DNA of 40,806 nt from Apostichopus parvimensis (taxonomy: Eukaryota > Echinodermata > Holothuroidea > Aspidochirotida > Stichopodidae), in the NCBI GenBank assembly GCA_000934455.1, contig KN883821.1:58346-99151 (forward strand). The letters run 5' to 3'. The translations under genes and the position numbers were made by a program. The notes beneath the pieces were generated by a model. It did no database searches. It was not told the origin of the DNA and saw only the letters and a list, made by a program, of their open reading frames with translations. The stretch's first letter is position 1. The number at the start of each line of letters is the position of its first letter. This document shows positions 36,806-40,806 of the stretch, piece after piece.

Positions 36806-39800
36806 TGTTTTAAAGAAAAGAAACAATTTACATATAAGCAAAAATATAGAAAACAAAATAGCATCTCTATTCCTCACAAGGAAGGTCTGGATCCGTTATC
36901 TTTACTTGAGCCCCTTACCTTAATTTTTAAAGACTTAAAAATTGAAGGAAAAAAAATATATTGGCAAATCTTAGAAGAATAAGTAACTCGAAGAACGTTA
37001 GGTCGAAATTTATGAAACATTGATGATAATTTTTGTGATACCTCAAGGTAGCTTTCTTTGTTTTTATTTTTTTCTTCTTATTTTACATATTTTCCATCAT
37101 CGGAATATACCGCCATTGTCCTTTCTTGATTCTCTAATTGAAACCGAATCCTGATCGTTGCTTTAATAAGTGAATTAATAATCCATCAATCGTGAACTTT
37201 CATCAAATATTCGACCAATCTGGGACAAAGTGGTTTGACAATTGCCCAACTTTTACAAGTAAGTGCGACTAGAGTCATCAACCCATTACAAAACATTTCA
37301 TAAAACTGGGCTTTTAAATTGTTTACAACGAACTAATTCAGCAATTCATATTGTACTTGCCAGTAATTATCTTGTAATAGAAAAAGTCACCTCGAAACGT
37401 AAAAAAATGATCACATTGATAACAAGAGAAAGGGTAAAATGAGAGAAATATTAAGGTTTTTATCAATATAACAAGAAACTTTTACAGTATCTCTCTGTGT
37501 GTCTTTGTTTTTAAATATAATTGTATTCCAATAACATTCATTATCTAGATCGTTATTTAATGCAACTGGTAGAATTTCCGTTTCTTTAATTTACATAGTC
37601 AATGTCACTTGAGTTGCTGCAGCCAGCTTATAAAGCAGCTTACAAGTTGCCAATATCAGCTGCAGGCTTTACAGCAATTTCTCATTACTACATTCTGGTC
37701 TCTACACCTATTTTTCCTATTTTTTTTTCCAACAAAATAAGTACTTTTGTCCTATTTTATGGTCAGGTTTTGCAACCTGTGTTGCTAATCACCTGAGTGA
37801 TTATGAGAGTCATGAATCACGGTAAATATTGCTTTTGTTTGTTGTTGTTGGAGACAAGGAAAAAAGGGGTACAAAAATGCCACCAAAGAAAACAATTAAA
37901 AAAACAACTGTTCTCAATAATATAAGTTTTGGATCTCAGACATTTATTTGTCTAGTAGGTCCCTAAGTTGTCTACTATCTTCTAATATACACTTTATACC
38001 TTTTATATACCTTTTATATACTTTTTTGATAGCCTTTCTCAAGGTTTGAACATCACCTTTAGATTCACGATGCACCAACAACAACTTGTTCGTGCTTGAG
38101 TACAAGTGTGTCTGGGAGACATTATACACGTCAAATACAAATAAGTCAATTTAAGATACATCTGCTTGTTAAGTATAAATTCACTATTAACTCATTTCAA
38201 TTGTGGAATGGAGGTTGCTGCATCAGAGAGGCATACCAAAAGACTGTCGATGACCTCTATATCATCTCCCCCGCCCCCCCTCCCCACACACACCATCTAC
38301 ACCACCATTTTGTATTTGCTTCTTAAATTCAAAAGCAGATACTTAAGGTAGGTGGTTCCGCACACAGTTCTCTCTGTTCTCTTAATTAAATTTTACATCA
38401 TCTGTTTTGTATCTAAAACTTTGACATACGCTAGAACAGAACTATGAGTTGAAAAAACTATCAGCACAAACTGTAAATCCCCTGTATTTCATTTGGTACC
38501 TAATAATATTGAAGCATCCATGCTTAGAAAACAGCTACAGGATTAAAGCAAAGATACAAAACCTTGCAGGAACACACCTCTCATGTGCAATACAAATAAG
38601 AGAAGAATATGGCATGTGACCAACTCTCCTTTTTGTGACAATGAAGCAGTTTCTTAGATGGAATCTTTTCAGTTCTTTCAAATATGGTCAGTTTGGCAGT
38701 GTACTCGGAGAAACAGGTCTGGTCTATCTGGTAGCTCTCGCATGTTGATGAACTGTCCTAACTGTTGAGTTGTGGTCCATTTATCTCAGCCTGTGTATGA
38801 TTGCACCACTGTAAATAATATGAAGAAAAAATTGAAATTACAAAAAAAAATAACTACAAATATTGACAACGATCGCCAGTTGCAAACATAGCCCCATTAC
38901 TCTAAATCCATCTCCCATAGTGACCAACTTGAGATTCAAACAGTTTGTTGCATTTTACGAACAACATGAAATTTAACACATCTGGCTGAAGAATATACCC
39001 TGGACAAGGAGATTAATCTTCTTAAGAGAAGCATTAGGACACTCTGTAACTAACACAAATTGATTAGAAAAGTAAAACCGAATGGATTAGCCTAGCCCCC
39101 CCCCCACCACCTCCCCCTCCTTGCACACACCACTGACTTTGTTGATTCATTAATTAATATCTCTTCCTGATCTTTCTAGCCACCAGAACTATCCATGACT
39201 GATCTGTAATCATATTTTCAGCAATTTCATCACTACGTCGTCGGGCAATTTGTACTTTTTCACAAATTATCATGATTTGCTATTCTTCTCAAGACCCTTT
39301 CTAAATTGAGATATTGAGAAGACATTTTTAACTTGCTTTTCCATTCATTTGAGTTTCGATTTCTTTTTGGTTATAATTTTGTAATAAATATAACATTACA
39401 AGATGTTCACTCCTCATCAAGTGTAACTTGCTTTCTAGCTCAAAGATGCCAGTTTGAGTTTGGTTAGTTATAAAAGGTACCACTTGTTGGACCGGCGGCA
39501 AATGACAGTTCCCTTGTATGAGCGCACACAAAATAAATTTCAACCAAAGAGTGTTAACCAAAACATAAGGAAGGAGTACCAATTAGTGATTTGTACGCAA
39601 AAGTAATTAAAAGTTTAAAAAAACAAAAAACTGACATGCATAAGGAATTTAATCATCCACACGTACCAAGAATACAAGTTTGTTGAACTAGAATCATAGC
39701 TAAAAGATACAAGTTGATAGTAAAGGGAGTATGGTCTAATAATGTGGAACATTGTAATTAGAGAGGTTATAGAATATAACCAAATTAATGGAGGTAGCAT

Positions 39801-40475
39801 CTGACTGACTAATTGGGGGGGGGGGGGGGTAGTGGGTAGGACTGGGTTGTTTTCATTTTCGAAGCCATTATTCAGAAATTCCCAAAGTCATGTTGCCAGG
39901 TATTGGAATTCTGAAATTTCTTCATTGTTGAGTACCCGTGTACCTCTTTTCATCATATAGTTAACACTGCTCTAGCAATTATCACAATTTCATATAATTA
40001 AGAAAGTCTTCAAAGGAGTTTGAAAGTAACCTCTAAGGTATGGAAAGAATCCAACGAAAATCAATGATTCCAAAAGGAGAGTTAATATTCCCAAAACCAT
40101 GTTGCTGATGATGAAAGCTGGTCTAAATCAATGGCCTAGCTTTTGGTAGTATATTTTAGGGGACATAAATATGCATAAAATAGACCCAACCAATTATCTC
40201 CCTGTCTTTGTACTACATATGTAAAATAAGATTTTCCTTTTCATAAACTTGACAAATAAAACCTCAAAACTTTCTTTTGTACCCCTAACCAAGTTCAATG
40301 CTACAAAATTATGGACCAGTGAAGGTCTTTTTATTCTTCGATTGTATTAACTCTATGAGCCAGTTATTTTATTCCTCTCATCGAATCTTTATTCCTGTTT
40401 GATAGTCGCCACTCAACACACTACTAATAGCCAATCAAAAAGGTCCTATTTTATTCCAGCATTATTTGAAATATA
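36806..40475. other. Intergenic stretch between convergent genes
   Basis: AT-rich. It holds C-rich patches (about 38270-38290 and 39096-39119), a poly-G run of 15 (39815-39829), and open frames of 60-94 codons without family features. Minus-strand AATAAA signals occur at 40455-40450, 40393-40388, 40373-40368 and 40335-40330 and could end the right-hand gene. No further gene is supported. Confidence 0.5.
39815..39829 (+). repeat. Poly-G run (15 G)
   Basis: Fifteen G, then TAGTGGGTAGG, in intergenic sequence. Confidence 0.85.
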
Positions 40476-40638
40476 GCAGGCCACACCCACCCTATGACTA
40501 TTCATTCTGCCTCTTCCTCCACCATCCCATTAGCCTCCACACACAAATATACAAGCAGGCCGCACCCACCCTATGACTATTCATTCTGCTCTGCCTCTTC
40601 CTCTTCCTCCACCACCCCATTAGCCTCCTGCATTTCTA
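40476..40638 (-). repeat. 79-bp tandem duplication spanning the minus-strand stop codon
   Basis: The block GCAGGC(C)...CACCCTATGACTATTCATTCTG, then GCCTCTTCCTCCACCA and CCCATTAGCCTCC occurs at about 40555-40638 (coding copy) and again at about 40476-40538 (3' UTR copy). The second copy repeats the last Glu-rich codons and the stop. Confidence 0.88.
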
Positions 40639-40767
40639 TGTCGTCTCCTTCCTTTACAAATTTCTCCACATCGAGATTGTTTGGGGCGTCGTCGTCGCCA
40701 TGGTCGGGAGGTGGCATGACCACTTTGTGGACGGATTCCAGCTGCTCGACATGTGAGACTAAAGGCT
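40577..40767 (-). CDS. 3'-terminal coding exon of an unidentified minus-strand gene
   Basis: Reading leftward, a near-consensus branch point (TACTAAC, 40780-40774) and a CAG acceptor (40770-40768) precede an open frame to a TAG stop at 40579-40577. The frame gives EPLVSHVEQLESVHKV, then MPPPDHGDDD and LDVEKFVKEGDDIEMQ, ending in a Glu-rich run (VVEEEEEAEQNE). Codon use and the acidic text look coding. The next AG, two bases further in, is an alternative acceptor that changes the phase. I do not recognise the family. The rest of the gene is off the right edge. It is convergent with the MAM/LDLa gene. Confidence 0.72.
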
Positions 40768-40806
40768 CTGAGGGTTAGTAAAAGAAATAAACAAGATGCG
40801 ATTTAA

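Noticed and set aside
37944-38129. Small minus-strand gene (61 codons, Lys-rich, followed by AATAAA)
   Set aside because: The text is plausible, but there is no family match, no clear acceptor or promoter, and the stretch is AT-rich enough to give Lys/Ile frames by chance.
38690-38820. Minus-strand exon after a TTATTTACAG acceptor-like site
   Set aside because: Only 16 codons before a stop, and no supporting neighbour exon or family text.
39328-39582. 84-codon minus-strand frame
   Set aside because: No recognisable motif and no splice context; it could equally be 3' UTR or an old repeat.

Overview
The window is animal genomic DNA, AT-rich, with many short exons separated by GT-AG introns. 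Most likely it comes from a marine invertebrate, and an echinoderm-type deuterostome is my best guess. That guess rests on low GC, tRNA-derived SINEs, LINE tails, hAT-like MITEs and a long MAM/LDLa membrane protein. The species cannot be fixed from the sequence alone.

Plus strand, <614 to about 36.8 kb: one 5'-truncated gene fills almost the whole window. I resolve 33 exons whose reading phases match at every junction. Together they encode about 1,614 C-terminal residues: seven consecutive MAM + LDL-receptor class A units (A to G), an 18-nt microexon, one glycine-zipper transmembrane helix and a short cytoplasmic tail ending at a TGA at 36565-36567. AATAAA signals follow about 210 nt downstream. 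The layout is that of MALRD1 (DIET1)-like proteins. The start codon, signal peptide and any earlier units lie left of the window. All unit boundaries are phase-1 introns, whereas the introns inside MAM domains are phase 0 and vary in position and number between units.

The introns hold an inward-facing LINE reverse-transcriptase fragment at the left edge (1-215, minus), a LINE ORF2 C-terminal remnant (14.3-14.4 kb, minus), two LINE-like 3' tails (15.9 and 25.9 kb), two hAT-like MITEs with perfect 8-bp target duplications (10.04-10.41 and 23.88-24.25 kb), a 575-bp foldback element (17.8-18.35 kb), three tRNA-derived SINEs (25.2, 27.4 and 32.9 kb) and many tandem arrays.

The most striking pattern is that several tandem arrays sit on, or are built from, the gene's own splice sites. 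A 41-bp minisatellite of about 35 copies ends exactly at, and copies, the 3' splice site of the MAM-E/LDLa-E exon. A three-copy 67-bp repeat contains the LDLa-F acceptor and exon start. A six-copy, roughly 110-bp array contains the MAM-G exon end plus its donor. A 50-bp array starts about 10 bp after the LDLa-G donor. In the minus-strand neighbour a 79-bp duplication spans the stop codon. A further array of about 48 copies of a 42-bp unit fills the intron between the membrane and tail exons.

Right end: 36.8-40.47 kb shows no gene I can support. At 40577-40767 on the minus strand lies the 3'-terminal coding exon of a second, convergent gene. It encodes an acidic tail of unknown family and has a good branch point and acceptor at 40768-40780.
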